This document shows positions 1-10,900 of a DNA stretch of 64,000 nt, piece after piece; within the stretch, counting starts at the first letter, position 1, and each line of letters starts with the position of its first letter. The translations under genes were made by a program, and so were the position numbers. The DNA comes from Saprospiraceae bacterium (lineage in GTDB: Bacteria; Bacteroidota; Bacteroidia; Chitinophagales; Saprospiraceae), in NCBI GenBank assembly GCA_016714985.1, contig JADKBS010000017.1, positions 124,001 to 188,000 on the forward strand. The letters run 5' to 3'. The notes beneath the pieces are model-generated. The model saw only the letters and a list, made by a program, of their open reading frames with translations, was not told where the DNA came from and searched no databases.

Positions 1-246
1 AAATATTTTTATACCCTATTGGATCCCAATAATTTTGACATTGCGGAGGGAGATGCAACCAAAAAAGCTTTCCTAAGCATAAAAGCCCGGGATTTCGTCA
101 AAAGGGAAATCACCAATAGGGCTGGTGGGATGTTCTCCACTGAACCGGAGTACCAACTCATCCAGGTTCCAAATCGTCAGGAAGCACTTCTGGTAAGTTA
201 TTTAAAAAAAGATGGCGTTATCAAACTGCACAGGGTAACTCCATGA
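1..246 (+). CDS. C-terminal end of an unidentified protein (5' truncated by window edge)
   Basis: The reading frame is open from the first base, so only about the last 81 residues are visible and the true start lies off the left edge. The first possible initiator is a TTG at 19, which is more likely an internal Leu codon. The visible part is soluble-looking and mixed in charge, starts KYFYTLLDPNNFD and ends KDGVIKLHRVTP. There is no membrane segment, and I do not recognise the family. It stops 19 bases before the App1-type phosphatase gene on the same strand, so the two may be cotranscribed. Confidence 0.55.
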   Translation, partial: KYFYTLLDPNNFDIAEGDATKKAFLSIKARDFVKREITNRAGGMFSTEPEYQLIQVPNRQEALLVSYLKKDGVIKLHRVTP

Positions 247-265
247 ATTAAGGATCTTTCAAGAC

Positions 266-1300
266 ATGGAAAAATTGATTAACCGCCTTACCACCCTTTT
301 CTCCTCTCCCGACCCAATCGTCGTGGTGCCCTACCGGGGCTTCGCCAATGCCGAGCGCCTTTTCCTCAAGGGCCGGGTGCTGGAAAAGAAGGATATTTTT
401 GATGGCGAAAACGAAAGCAAGCTCGGCAACTTCCTCGACAGCCTGCGCCGCATCGAGACCGACGAGGTGGGCGGCGCAAAACTCAGCCTGAACCTGGCAG
501 GCACCGAGTACTACGCCGAAACGGACAAAGAAGGCTTTTTCACCATTGAAGCAGCCCTGCCAGCACTCCCCGCTGCCGCCGGGCAACACTGGTTGGACGC
601 CCATATCCACCTGCACCACCTGCCCAGTGGCTACGAGCTGCCGACCGGGGCCACCCCGGCCGAACTGCTCATGCCTTCGGCGAATGCCAGCTTCGGCATC
701 ATCACCGACATAGACGACACCGTGCTGCAAACCCACGTCACCTCCCGCCTGAAGCTGAAAATGCTCTATGCTACGCTCTTTAAGGACAGCCACCAGCGGC
801 TCCCAATGGAAGGCATTCCCGACCTGCTAAAGGCGCTAGAAAAGGGCGGCGAAGGCCATCGGCAAAACCCTATTTTCTATGTCTCGGACTCCCCTTGGAA
901 CATCTACGACCTGCTTGCTGAATTTCTCCGTATCCACGAAATCCCAAAAGGGCCTATCCTCCTGCGAGACTATGGGGCGCACCTGTTGCGGCGCAAAAAA
1001 GAAGAAAACGAAATACACAAACTGGTTGCCTTCCGGCAAATCATGGGCATGTACCCCAACCTGCCATTCGTCATGCTCGGCGATACGGCTTCCAAGGATG
1101 CCGACTATTACCTGCGCATGGCCGAGGAGTTCGAAGGCAGGGTGCTGGCCATTTACATCCGCCAAACGAGGGACACGGAAAATGCCCGCCGGATCGCAAA
1201 ATTGATAGGGGAACATTCCCATATAGAAGCAGTCTTGGTACACGAGAGTAGCCAAATCTGGGCCCACGCCAAACAGCATGGGCTGGTGGCCAATAGGTAG
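266..1300 (+). CDS. App1-family phosphatase (DUF2183), HAD-like
   Basis: A 344-residue protein whose C-terminal half matches the catalytic domain of App1-type phosphatidate phosphatases, which remove phosphate from phosphatidate in yeast; the bacterial substrate is not established. Seen directly: a DxDxT nucleophile motif (DIDDT, about residues 148-152), a second HAD-like block with YVSDSPWN (about 205-212) and an acidic motif GDTASKDADYY near residue 272. The N-terminal ~140 residues look like the beta-rich domain that precedes the catalytic domain in this family. There is no signal peptide, so it is probably cytoplasmic. It follows the truncated gene at the left edge closely, and the NhaD gene starts about 110 bases downstream. 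Confidence 0.85.
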   Translation: MEKLINRLTTLFSSPDPIVVVPYRGFANAERLFLKGRVLEKKDIFDGENESKLGNFLDSLRRIETDEVGGAKLSLNLAGTEYYAETDKEGFFTIEAALPALPAAAGQHWLDAHIHLHHLPSGYELPTGATPAELLMPSANASFGIITDIDDTVLQTHVTSRLKLKMLYATLFKDSHQRLPMEGIPDLLKALEKGGEGHRQNPIFYVSDSPWNIYDLLAEFLRIHEIPKGPILLRDYGAHLLRRKKEENEIHKLVAFRQIMGMYPNLPFVMLGDTASKDADYYLRMAEEFEGRVLAIYIRQTRDTENARRIAKLIGEHSHIEAVLVHESSQIWAHAKQHGLVANR

Positions 1301-1412
1301 CCTGAAATGGGCTTTGTATGTCGTACTTCTGAGGTTTGAGTTAATTCTTCGCACAAAAGCTGGGTTTTCAGGTTTTGTTTATTTGCTTTGCCTCAAATTG
1401 TAACACCAACCT

Positions 1413-2694
1413 ATGGAAATCCTTCTTGTCCTAACCTTCGTTTTAGGCTATGCAGCCATCGCCTTCGAGCATCCCATCAATATCAACAAGGCAGCCTCTG
1501 CCCTGATAACAGGGGTTCTCTGCTGGACGATTTACATACTATTGGGCAACGACCACCACGAAGTTAACCACCAACTGCTGGAGCAGATGGGCGAACTTTC
1601 GGGCATCCTTTTCTTCCTGCTCGGCGCCATGGTCATCGTGGAATTGGTGGATGCGCACGATGGATTCCAAGTCATCACCGACAGGATAAAGACGAATAGC
1701 CCCCGGGTACTCCTTTGGACCATAAGTTTCATCACGTTTTTCCTTTCGGCGGTATTGGACAACCTCACCACTACCATCGTGATGATTTCGCTGTTGCGAA
1801 AAATCGTGAAAGACCACAACGACCGCCTGTTCTATGCGGGCATCATCGTCATTGCGGCCAATGCGCGCGGCGCTTGGTCGCCCATCGGCGATGTGACCCC
1901 CACCATGCTTTGGATTGGTGGACAGATAACCACAGCAGGAATCGTAAAACACGTATTCCTGCCGAGCGTTCGCTTGCCTCGTCGTGCCGCTGCTCTACCT
2001 GAATTGGAAAATGAAAGTGCCCCCCCGACGCTCCCTGAGCCTAAGGAATTAAAGCCACTAAAAACCAGTGTAAGTGAACGCAACATCGTGTTTGCACTTG
2101 GCGTGGGAGGCTTGCTCTTTGTGCCCGTATTCAAAACATTCACGCATTTGCCACCCTTCATGGGCATACTCATCGTATTGGGCGTTTTGTGGACGGTGAC
2201 GGAACTCCTTCACCATAAAAAGAACGTCGAAGAAAAAGGCCACCTCACGGTTGTGCATGCGCTGCAAAAAGTGGACGCAGCCAGCGTGCTGTTCTTCCTC
2301 GGTATCCTGTTGGCCATAGGGGCACTCGGTGCGGCAGGCTTACTCACGCACTTAGCCGAGTGGTTGGACAAGACCATCGGCAACACAGAACGTCATAGTG
2401 GTGTCCATTGGGTTGCTATCGGCAGTGGTTGATAACGTGCCACTAGTCGCAGCTGGCATGGGTATGTACCCCATTGAGCAGTTCCCACAAGACCATAGTT
2501 TCTGGCTCTTCCTCGCTTATTGTGCAGGTACGGGAGGCTCCTGCCTCATCATAGGTTCAGCGGCAGGCGTGGCCGCCATGGGCATGGAGCGCATCAACTT
2601 CTTGTGGTACTTGAAAAAAATCAGCTTGCTGGCGCTGTTGGGGTATTTTGCGGGGGTGGCAGTGTATTTGTTGCAAATGCAACTCTTTGGGTAG
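1413..2694 (+). CDS. nhaD: NhaD-type Na+/H+ antiporter, broken by three apparent frameshifts
   Basis: A polytopic inner-membrane protein of about 427 residues that exchanges Na+ (or Li+) for protons. Family signatures are FFLSAVLDNLTTTIVM and ANARGAWSPIGDVTPTMLW in the N half, and LLSAVVDNVPLVAAGMGMY, AGTGGSCLIIGSAAGVA and WYLKKIS in the C half. The frame breaks three times. Near 1970 the true hydrophobic stretch CLVVPLLYLNWKMK moves to another frame. It returns near the seven-C run at 2020-2026. Near 2388 an extra base separates GNT from NVIVVSIGLLSAVVDN. All conserved segments survive, so sequence errors are more likely than a decayed gene, but a pseudogene cannot be excluded. The longest unbroken pieces are 1413-2432 and 2398-2694. 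Confidence 0.85.
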
Positions 2695-2731
2695 TTGGTT
2701 GCACAAAGTATAATTCAATTTAAGTTGCGGA

Positions 2732-2890
2732 TATCGTTCCAGTTGAACGACATCTTTGTAGAAATATGGTCTATTGCGGGTTTCCGTTCCAGCGGAACGG
2801 TATAGCAGACAAAATGCCGTTCCGCTGGAACGGAAATTCGTGCTTTGGGCTGCATGCACCAAAGATTTTGTTCCTACGGAACATCGTCCG
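2732..2890. repeat. Cluster of GTTCC-GGAAC palindromes, including a perfect 20-bp stem
   Basis: Four palindromic units of the form GTTCC(n)GGAAC or GTTCC(n)GAAC lie in this gene-free stretch. Bases 2781-2800 and 2817-2836 are perfect reverse complements over 20 bp with a 16-base spacer, and each arm is itself nearly palindromic. Flanking units are GTTCCAGTTGAAC (from about 2736) and GTTCCTACGGAAC (from about 2870). The repeated neighbouring words (ACATCTTTGTAGAAATATG, CAAAGATTTTGTTCC) suggest a REP-like family dispersed in the genome. Confidence 0.7.
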
Positions 2891-3052
2891 CACCTTGAAA
2901 GAGTCCTTCCGTGCGATTGCAAAACCAACCATTGCACCATTGAGTTGGGCTGCCAACAAGAATCCCTCTTGGAAAAATAGCCCCTTAAGATTTATAAAAA
3001 ATAAAATACGAAATTTTCACCCCCTACCCCATACACCCTATCAAACATATTT

Positions 3053-3060
3053 TACCTTTG
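3053..3060 (+). promoter_or_regulatory. Possible -7 promoter box (TACCTTTG)
   Basis: TACCTTTG matches the Bacteroidota -7 consensus TAnnTTTG and is followed by an ATG four bases later and a short open frame at 3114. There is no clear -33 TTG at the usual distance. It lies about 500 bases before the next convincing gene, so it could drive the large T9SS gene or belong to something lost here. Confidence 0.3.
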
Positions 3061-3348
3061 CCATGTAAACCGATAATCCAAGGCCAACGTGCCTTTTTCC
3101 AAAAACTGATTCCATGAACAAACTTTTACGCAGGCCAAGTGCCTTTATCCATCCGTCCGTTTGCCGAAAGGCAGCCTTCTTCCAAGCAATTTTTGCGGGA
3201 AAAATTTATCGAAAGGGCCATCCGCCCACGGACATGCCTGTGCATTCAGCCTAAGAACCGGCCATTGCACACAACGCACCTATTACCCACCACACACAGC
3301 AAGGGAACAGCAGTAAAGGACAAAAATCAAATCGAGTTCGAATTTTTC

Positions 3349-3436
3349 AACACAGAGAAGCAGAGAACACAAGACACACAGAGATTTTTAGTTAAAACTC
3401 CGTGTTCCGCTGTGGCCTCCGACCCTCCGTGTTAAA
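3349..3436. repeat. Imperfect inverted repeat of the CACAGAG/CTCCGTGTT type
   Basis: A purine-rich arm (ACACAGAGAAGCAGAGAACA..., from 3349) faces a pyrimidine-rich arm (AACTCCGTGTTCC...CCTCCGTGTT, to 3436) around an AGATTTTTAGTTAAAACT centre. Together they can fold into a long imperfect hairpin. The rest of the gene-free stretch 2695-3562 holds the GTTCC palindromes and no gene I can support. Confidence 0.5.
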
Positions 3437-3562
3437 AAAACGTAGTCAGTCTTTTTTACAAAACCGATAAGCGACAAGCCAAGGGGTACATTTTGGCATA
3501 AATGGCAACCGCTAGTTTTGCCTTTTTAATTTGTACTTCTTACTTGTCCAAAAACACATCCC

Positions 3563-6500
3563 ATGTTCCGATTTACTTACACCTTGCCCACGGGCTGGCC
3601 GCTTGTTGCGTTCCGCCCGTCCCTTCTGGGCCGTTTCACTATCACCTCCACCCTATTTGCAGCCATTTTGCTGCTGCCGCAATTTGTTACGGGACAATGC
3701 ACCACGATGATTTGCCTTCAGAACGTGAATCTATCGCTGGGCAACGACTGCACCGGGTCAGTCAACCCTTCCAACATCATCCAGAACACCTGGACGTGCC
3801 AAGGGCCGATGACCATGACCTACTACAACGCCGCCGGGGTTAGCATCGGGAATATGGTGACGGGTGACTACCTGGGCCAGACGTTGCAAGTACACGTAAA
3901 ACATAATTTCACCGGGGCCACCTGCTGGGGCTCCGTATTCATAAAGGACGGCAAAAAGCCCGTCATCACCGTAGCCAACGAGACGCTGAACTGCACGGAG
4001 GATCCCAGTTTCACGGCATTGGCGCAGCCGACGGTGACGGACAACTGTAGTCCAGCCAGCCAAATCACCTTCTCGCACCAAGACACGGTGCTCGACTTCG
4101 GCTGTGGCTACACGGGTTTTGCAGGTTATTTCGCCCCAAATAACTGGGATATATGCTATGCAAGCAATGGGGATGGTGGGGTAGATGTCACGGGAGCTCC
4201 CAATTCGGTGTTGGTCGAAGGGGCCAACAGCTCCTCGTCAATCAGCACGCCTTCGTATGTGACGAAGTTCAAAATCGTCATTCCTGCGGTGGGTTACGTA
4301 ACGTTTGACTGGAGTAGCGTTGGGGGCTCCTCTTTTACGACCGAGGCATTCTACTTCACCATCAACAATTGGTGCATCCGGCTGTCGAGCGACCAAGTTC
4401 AGTCGGGCACCTATACCTCGGCACTGCTGCAACCGGGCGACGTGCTCTCCTTCGAGCAGGCCAGCAACGGTGGGGCCAATGCCAACAACACCACCATTTC
4501 CAATTTCCACTTCACGACCCTGGCCTGGAAGGTCATCCAACGGAAATGGTCGGCCACCGATGCCTACGGCAATGTGGGCACCAAGGTGCAGACCATCACC
4601 CTGAACAGGGCCACGCTTGCCCAAATCCGGTTCCCCGCCAACCGGGACGGGGTAGCGGCACCCATGCTTGCTTGCTCCGCCAACTCGACCGACCCCAACA
4701 TCACGGGCCGACCGTTCATTGACGAGGACGGCAACCTGAACACCACCGCCGACCAGTACAGCGTCGAGAACGGCGAGTGCTTCTTCAACCTGAGCTTCAC
4801 CGACCAAAGCATCCCGACCTGCCAGGGCAGCGAGGTCATCCTGCGGAAATGGGTGGTGCTGGACAACTGCACCAACAATTTTGTGGAACACACCCAAATC
4901 ATCAAGCTGTTCGATGTGACGCCGCCCGTCATCACCTGCCCGACGAACATGACCGTCAGCACCGATGATTTTGGTTGCTTTGGCATCATCAACCTGCCTC
5001 TGGCAACAGCGGTGGACGACTGCGCCTCGCAAGTGACCATCACCCCGATCTGGAGCTTCGGCAGCGGCTACGGGCCGTTCAACAACGTATCGCAGGGTAC
5101 CCACCTCGTCAAATATACCGCCACCGATGCCTGCGGCAATACCAATTTCTGCAACGTGAACATCACTGTGGTTGACCAAGTGGCCCCTACGGTCATTTGC
5201 CAGCAGTTCACGGTGGCATCCGTTTCAAGCACGGGCGAGGCCACCGTCTATGCCAACCTCCTCGATGCGGGCAGCTACGACCATTGCTGCATCGAAAGCT
5301 ATGAGGTGAAGCGGGCCGGGCAACCGAATTCGACCTTTGCCCCAAGCCTCCTTTTTTCTTGCGCCGACCTCAACAGCAGTTCAGTTTTGGTGACCCTCCG
5401 GGTCAAAGATTGCCACGGCAACTCCAACACCTGCGACGTGACAGTGAACGTACACGATGAGTTGCCCCCCGTCATCATCCCGCCGACCGATGTGGTGGTT
5501 GACTGCAACACCGACCTCGGCAACCTCGACGTCTTCGGAAATGCCACAGTTACCGACAACTGCTCGTTTATCCTTACCGAAACGGCCACAACCGACATGA
5601 CAAACTGCGGCCAAGGCACGGTCACCCGCCGCTTCATGGCAACCGATCCGAGTGGGAACACATCCATTGCGCAGCAGGTAATCCACCTTGTGAACCAGAC
5701 ACCCTGGAACGCCGCAGGCAACCAAATCATTTGGCCACAGCACTACCAGACGCAAAGCTGCACGGGCCAGTCGCTGGAGCCTTTCGACCTCCCCTACCCT
5801 TATACCGGCCCTACGTTGTTGGGGCAAAATGGCTGCGAGGCAGTGGCAGTAGCTTTTGAAGATGAAATATTCTGGATTTCAGAGCCAGCCTGCTATAAAA
5901 TCCAGCGGACTTGGACCATCCTCGATTGGTGCCAATACCAAACAAACTCCAATTCCAATGTAGGCAGGTGGCAGCACGTCCAGTTCATAGAAGTATTTGA
6001 TAATCAAGCACCTGCGTTTGTGAACCCACCGACCAATGTCATGGCGAGCAGCACCACGGGTTGCAATGGAAACGTGATTTTGCCGCTGCCGCAAGTCAGT
6101 GATTGCAGCAACCATGTGTCCATCGTGGCCACTGGCGCCCTCGGCACGGGCTTCTCCTTCCAAAACGTGCCAGCGGGCATTTACTCGATGACTTACACTG
6201 CTGCCGACGGTTGCGGCAATACCTCCACACATAGCTTCACGGTCTCCGTTGGGGATACGGGCACTCCCACCGCCTACTGCCAGAACGGCCTCATCGTAAC
6301 CCTGGACGTACAGGGCGAGGTCTCCGTTGCTGCGCAACAACTGAACGCCAACAGCTTCGACAACTGCGCCCCGGCCAGCAGCCTGCAATTCAGCTTCTCG
6401 CAAAACGTGGCCGACAATATCCTACTGTTTGATTGTGGCGATGTCGGCACCAACCCCGTGCAGCTTTGGGTCACCGACCCTGGTGGCAATGCCGACTATT

Positions 6501-7804
6501 GCGAGACTTTTGTGACCGTACAGGACAATCCAACACCTGCCTGCAATGGCGGCGCCTATATTGACCTAGGCGGCATGATTCAGACGCCATCCGGTGTGCC
6601 AATCGCAAATGTTACGGTTAACCTTTCCGGTGCCAACATGCCTTCGGTAACAACGGAGGCGGGCGTGGGCACCTACAGCTTCGCGGGGCTGACCGATGGC
6701 GGTGACTATACCATCACGCCAAGCAAGAACTTTGGCTTCACCAATGGGGTTTCGTCCTTCGATTTGGCCAAAATCAATGAGCATATCCTCGGCGTAAACG
6801 AGTTTACGGAAGCATGGCGAACCATTGCCGCTGACGCAAACGGGTCTGGCTCCGTCACGGCCATGGACCTCGTCGCAGTTCAGGCCATTATTTTGGGAGC
6901 CTCAACGTCATTCCCGAATGGCACACCATCCTGGCGCTTCGTGCCCGCCAACCATGCGTTCAGCAGCCCTACCAATCCATGGCCGTTCCCTGAGTCCGTC
7001 TCGATGAACAACGTGACCGTGGACGACCTCGACATCCAGTTCACAGGCATCAAGATTGGTGACGTGAGCGGCAGCGTGAACCCGGCCTATATAGTGGCCC
7101 CCAATGGGACAAGCAGTTCGGCAGGGGGCAGTTTGCAGTCGGTGACGGAAGGAAGGGGAAATAGCGGATATTTCACTATCATGGCGAAGGATATTTTGCT
7201 GCGCAAAGGGGAAAGCTACCAGGTGGAATTCGAAATGGAGGCGGCAAAGGCTTGGCAGCTTACCTTGGCAATCAATTCACAACTCGTTGAATTACAGGGT
7301 ATTGCGAAAGCAGAAAACCTAAAGCACAATACCAGCCGGAGCAAGGAGGGCTTGGTTTCCATGTTGAGTTTTGGCAAAAATCCAGCGACGAAGTTCGTCC
7401 TCAACCTCCGGGCCTTGGCCGACACCCATCTTTCAGAAGTGATTGAAATCAGCGATGAAATGACCGCCGCCGCTGCTTGGAACGAAGCCGAGGAGCAATT
7501 GCAGGTAGAACTAGCATTCAGGCAGGTTGACGTTTCCAGCACCAACGAATTGTCACTTAGTTGCCAGCCCAACCCATTCGCAGGGGAGGCGATGGTGAGG
7601 TTCAATATGCCAAAGTCAGGGGAAGCTAAGTTCAGTTTTTTCGATGCAACTGGCAAAATGCTACACCGAACGTCAGGACTGTTTGAAAAAGGCCAGCACA
7701 GTATCTCCATCCACAGTTCAGAACTTGACGTTTCGGGCCTTGTATTCTTGAAAATGGAAACGGGTGGAACGGTACGGCAACTGAAATTGGTGGTGATGGA
7801 ATGA
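3563..7804 (+). CDS. Large secreted T9SS cargo protein with HYR-like domains and a dockerin-like repeat
   Basis: A 1413-residue surface or secreted protein. After a long positive N-region, a hydrophobic stretch ending at FVTGQ (about residue 45) acts as signal peptide. The body carries several repeats with the HYR-type pattern (VTPPVITCPTNM..., YTATDACGNTNFCNVNITV, YTAADGCGNTSTHSF), rich in Cys pairs. Near residues 1000-1060 is a carboxypeptidase-regulatory-like beta domain (GVPIANVTVNLSG). A dockerin-like pair of Ca-binding helices follows (SSFDLAKINEHILG and DANGSGSVTAMDLVAVQAII, about 1065-1115). The last ~80 residues are a type A T9SS sorting domain (LSCQPNPFAGEAMVRF to the end). It probably travels through the Spr/Por translocon and is anchored at the surface. 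It converges on the next gene across a strong terminator. Confidence 0.9.
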   Translation: MFRFTYTLPTGWPLVAFRPSLLGRFTITSTLFAAILLLPQFVTGQCTTMICLQNVNLSLGNDCTGSVNPSNIIQNTWTCQGPMTMTYYNAAGVSIGNMVTGDYLGQTLQVHVKHNFTGATCWGSVFIKDGKKPVITVANETLNCTEDPSFTALAQPTVTDNCSPASQITFSHQDTVLDFGCGYTGFAGYFAPNNWDICYASNGDGGVDVTGAPNSVLVEGANSSSSISTPSYVTKFKIVIPAVGYVTFDWSSVGGSSFTTEAFYFTINNWCIRLSSDQVQSGTYTSALLQPGDVLSFEQASNGGANANNTTISNFHFTTLAWKVIQRKWSATDAYGNVGTKVQTITLNRATLAQIRFPANRDGVAAPMLACSANSTDPNITGRPFIDEDGNLNTTADQYSVENGECFFNLSFTDQSIPTCQGSEVILRKWVVLDNCTNNFVEHTQIIKLFDVTPPVITCPTNMTVSTDDFGCFGIINLPLATAVDDCASQVTITPIWSFGSGYGPFNNVSQGTHLVKYTATDACGNTNFCNVNITVVDQVAPTVICQQFTVASVSSTGEATVYANLLDAGSYDHCCIESYEVKRAGQPNSTFAPSLLFSCADLNSSSVLVTLRVKDCHGNSNTCDVTVNVHDELPPVIIPPTDVVVDCNTDLGNLDVFGNATVTDNCSFILTETATTDMTNCGQGTVTRRFMATDPSGNTSIAQQVIHLVNQTPWNAAGNQIIWPQHYQTQSCTGQSLEPFDLPYPYTGPTLLGQNGCEAVAVAFEDEIFWISEPACYKIQRTWTILDWCQYQTNSNSNVGRWQHVQFIEVFDNQAPAFVNPPTNVMASSTTGCNGNVILPLPQVSDCSNHVSIVATGALGTGFSFQNVPAGIYSMTYTAADGCGNTSTHSFTVSVGDTGTPTAYCQNGLIVTLDVQGEVSVAAQQLNANSFDNCAPASSLQFSFSQNVADNILLFDCGDVGTNPVQLWVTDPGGNADYCETFVTVQDNPTPACNGGAYIDLGGMIQTPSGVPIANVTVNLSGANMPSVTTEAGVGTYSFAGLTDGGDYTITPSKNFGFTNGVSSFDLAKINEHILGVNEFTEAWRTIAADANGSGSVTAMDLVAVQAIILGASTSFPNGTPSWRFVPANHAFSSPTNPWPFPESVSMNNVTVDDLDIQFTGIKIGDVSGSVNPAYIVAPNGTSSSAGGSLQSVTEGRGNSGYFTIMAKDILLRKGESYQVEFEMEAAKAWQLTLAINSQLVELQGIAKAENLKHNTSRSKEGLVSMLSFGKNPATKFVLNLRALADTHLSEVIEISDEMTAAAAWNEAEEQLQVELAFRQVDVSSTNELSLSCQPNPFAGEAMVRFNMPKSGEAKFSFFDATGKMLHRTSGLFEKGQHSISIHSSELDVSGLVFLKMETGGTVRQLKLVVME

Positions 7805-7823
7805 TTTCCAATAACCCCAAAAA

Positions 7824-7861
7824 AAATGGTGGCTGCACCGTAATGCAGCCACCATTTTTTT
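7824..7861. terminator. Bidirectional intrinsic terminator
   Basis: A perfect 12-bp stem (ATGGTGGCTGCA at 7826-7837, its complement at 7844-7855) with a 6-base loop is flanked by an A-run on the left and a T-run on the right. It therefore works in both directions. It sits right after the 3563-7804 gene and serves the convergent gene as well. Confidence 0.9.
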
Positions 7862-7964
7862 GGGCTGTGGTTCCCTATAAAATTGAAAAGATGCAACCAC
7901 TATGATTTGCAAACACCTGTAAATCAGTGCCTTGCAAATTCATCATTTATCATTCATCATTTCC

Positions 7965-10900
7965 TTACCTCACCAAGGTCACATCCCCTTTCAACAATTG
8001 TTTCTTGCCATCAAGGAACTCCACCTCCGTGTAGTAAACAAATACTGCAACATCCATTTCCTCTTCACGATGGCTGCCGTCCCAGCCATAGTTGAAATCA
8101 TCGGGTGGGAAATCATAAAACTCAAATACTGATTCGCCCCATCGGGAGAAAATCTTCAGCGAAACCACCCGCTTGACGCTCCTGCCGTCACTGAAAATCG
8201 TGAACACATCGTTGATGCCATCGCCGTTCGGGCTGAACGAGTTCGGAATATAGACACCGGGACGCTTGACAAAAACGGTTATTTCATCGGAATCATCACA
8301 GCCGCCTTCGTCTTCGACGCTGAGGTAGTATTTGGTGGTGGTAATAGGCGATGCTACTGGATTCGGGCAGTCCGTGCAACTTAGGCTTGGGTCGGGTTGC
8401 CAAGTATAGGTAAGCCCGGTCGGGGGCGTCACCACGGGGTCGAGGGTGGTCGTTTCGCCCAATTGGATGGTGATGTCACTGGGAAATTCAAGGTTCACGT
8501 AGTCAACAATGGACACGGTAACCGTATGTGTGGAGTCACAGCCCCCAGCACTGGTGAAGGTTTGGGCATATACCCCTGGTAAAGAGATAGGTTGGTCAAA
8601 AACAATGGCCGTTGCCCCTTCGCAGATTTCGATTAGCTCCTCGGTGTTCAATACCGGCACTGAAGGCAGGGCAGTGACGGTCACAATGCTGTCGCAACCA
8701 TTGACAGAAGTGAAAGTAAAGTCCATGCTGCTGCTGGCCGGAATGACCGTGCCGTTGTAGGTCAGCGGCTGGCCTTCGCATCCTTGTAAGGTAACACTGC
8801 CCGTCAGAATGTCCAACTCCTCCACAAAAACGGTCACGAGCGAATCACAGCCTTGCCATGTATCCAGCATGATCTCGGTGGAAGTACCTGGTTGGAGTGT
8901 CTGACCATTGTAAGTAATGGTAGTGCCCGTACAGGCTTGCAAATTGACGACAATGGCCTGCGGAAAGGCTTCAACCACCATCACTGTCACCGTGGAGTCA
9001 CAGCCTTGCCAATTCGGGAAAGTAAAATTGGTGGAGGTGCCGGGCTGCAACTGCTGATTATTGTATGTGGCCGTGGTGCCTGTGCAGGCAGTGAGGGTCA
9101 ATGCCCCTGAAGATGCTTGCAGTGGCAGCACGGAAACGGTCACCACGCTGTCGCAGCCCTGCGCTGTAACAAAACTGAAAGGTGTGTTAGAGTTCGGCGG
9201 CAATGGTTGGCCATTGTAGGTCACGGTATTGCCAGGGCAAGCAAAAAGCGTAAGGCTGGTAGTAATGACGTCCACTTCCTGCACGAACACGGTCACGATG
9301 CTGTCGCAACCATTTGACAGGGCAGTGAAGGTAAAATCGGTCGTACTGCCTGGTGCCAATTGCTCGCCGCTGTAAGTGACTGTGCTGCCACCACAGGCTT
9401 GCAGGGTCAGGTTGGAGGAGATAGGTGCGATTTCGGTCACGTTCACGGTCACGGTCGAATCACAGCCGTTTTGCGCAGCAAGGGTAAAAACACCGCTGGT
9501 GCCAGCCATTATGGACTGTCCATTATAGGTGACGGATGAGCCTTCGCAAGCCTCCAGCGTCAGTGTAGAGGCGAAGGTAGGCAGGGCGGAAACCGTGACC
9601 GTCACCACGCTGTCGCAGCCAGCTGCGGCAGTATAACTGAACTGGTTGATGCTGCCAATGGCCAAGTCCTGGCCAAGGTATTCGGCAGTGGTACCAGGGC
9701 AAGTAAACAGTTCCTCCAAAGTTTGGAACGACTCAACCTCCGCCACGGTCACTGTCACCACGGAATCGCAACCGTTGGAGGCCGTGTAGTTGAAGTCGAG
9801 GTCGGTGCCGGGTGCCAAATCGAAGCCATTATAGCTGGCCGTGAAGCCTTCACATGCCTCCAGTTCAACGGTGGTGGCGTAGCTCTGCAATGCCGTTACA
9901 TTTACCGTTACGATGCTATCGCAACCGATGGTAGAGGTAAAATTGAACGGCGTGGAGCTGCCCGGAGCCAGGCTTTGTCCTTGGTGAAAAGCATTGGTGC
10001 CGGGGCATGCTGTGAGGTTCAGGGTTGAAGTAAGCACTTGGATTTCGTTCACCGTCACGGTCACCACAGAGTCACAGCCGTTTTGCGCAGCAAGCGTGAT
10101 GGGCGTGACTGAGCCGGGCGGCAGCGATTGCCCTGCATAGACAATGGGCGTGCCCGTGCAGGTCTGCAAACTGAGGTTGCTGGCAAATGTTGGCAGTTGA
10201 ACCACTGTCACCGTCACGATGCTGTCGCAACCCTGTACCGAGGTGAAGTTGAAAGGCGTCGTCGTGCCAGGCTGGAGGTTTTGGCCAATGTATGGGATTG
10301 TCTCCCCGGTACATGCATTAAAGCTAAGGGACTCTTGAAACGCTGCCACGGCCGTAACATTGACCGTCACTACGCTGTCGCAGCCACTGGCTGTTACCAA
10401 GTTGAAGGGCGTGCTGGTGCCAGGTTGCAATTGCTGGCCATTGTAGTTATAGGTGGTGCCAGTACAGGTCTGTACGTCAAGGGTGGAGGTAAGCACAGCG
10501 AGTTCCTGTACCGTCACGGTCACCACAGAATCACAGCCGCTCTGGGCGCTCAAGGTGATGGGAGTGGTGGAATTTGGCGACAATTGTTGGCCGTTGTAGC
10601 TGACCGTAGTGCCGGTACAGGTTTGCAAGGTCAGGCTGCTCGTAAAATTCGGCAACGTCTGCACGGTCACGGTCACTACCGAGTCACAGCCATTGAAGGC
10701 GTTGAAGGTAATTGGAGTCACGCTGCCCGCTGGCAATTGCTGCCCAGCATAGGTAACGGTTTCACCTGCACAAGCCTGCAAGGTGAGGCTGCTGGTATAG
10801 TTCTGCAAGGGCTGCACAAAGACCGTCAGCACGGAGTCACAGCCATTGAAGGCATTTAAGGTGAACTGGGTGGTACTGCCTGGCGCCAAATTTTGTCCTA

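Noticed and set aside
3114..3254. 46-residue open frame after the TACCTTTG box (MNKLLRRPSAFIHPS...)
   Set aside because: Start looks signal-like but the rest is not protein-like, and I see no relative. It may be the remnant of a lost gene, so I do not call it.
4238..5179. 313-residue open frame opposite the first T9SS gene
   Set aside because: Composition rich in Val, Gly and His without hydrophobic pattern; opposite a well-supported cargo gene.
10128..10859. Plus-strand frame across the GCDS repeat array
   Set aside because: Antisense of a tandem repeat; its own repetition follows from the repeat, not from a gene.
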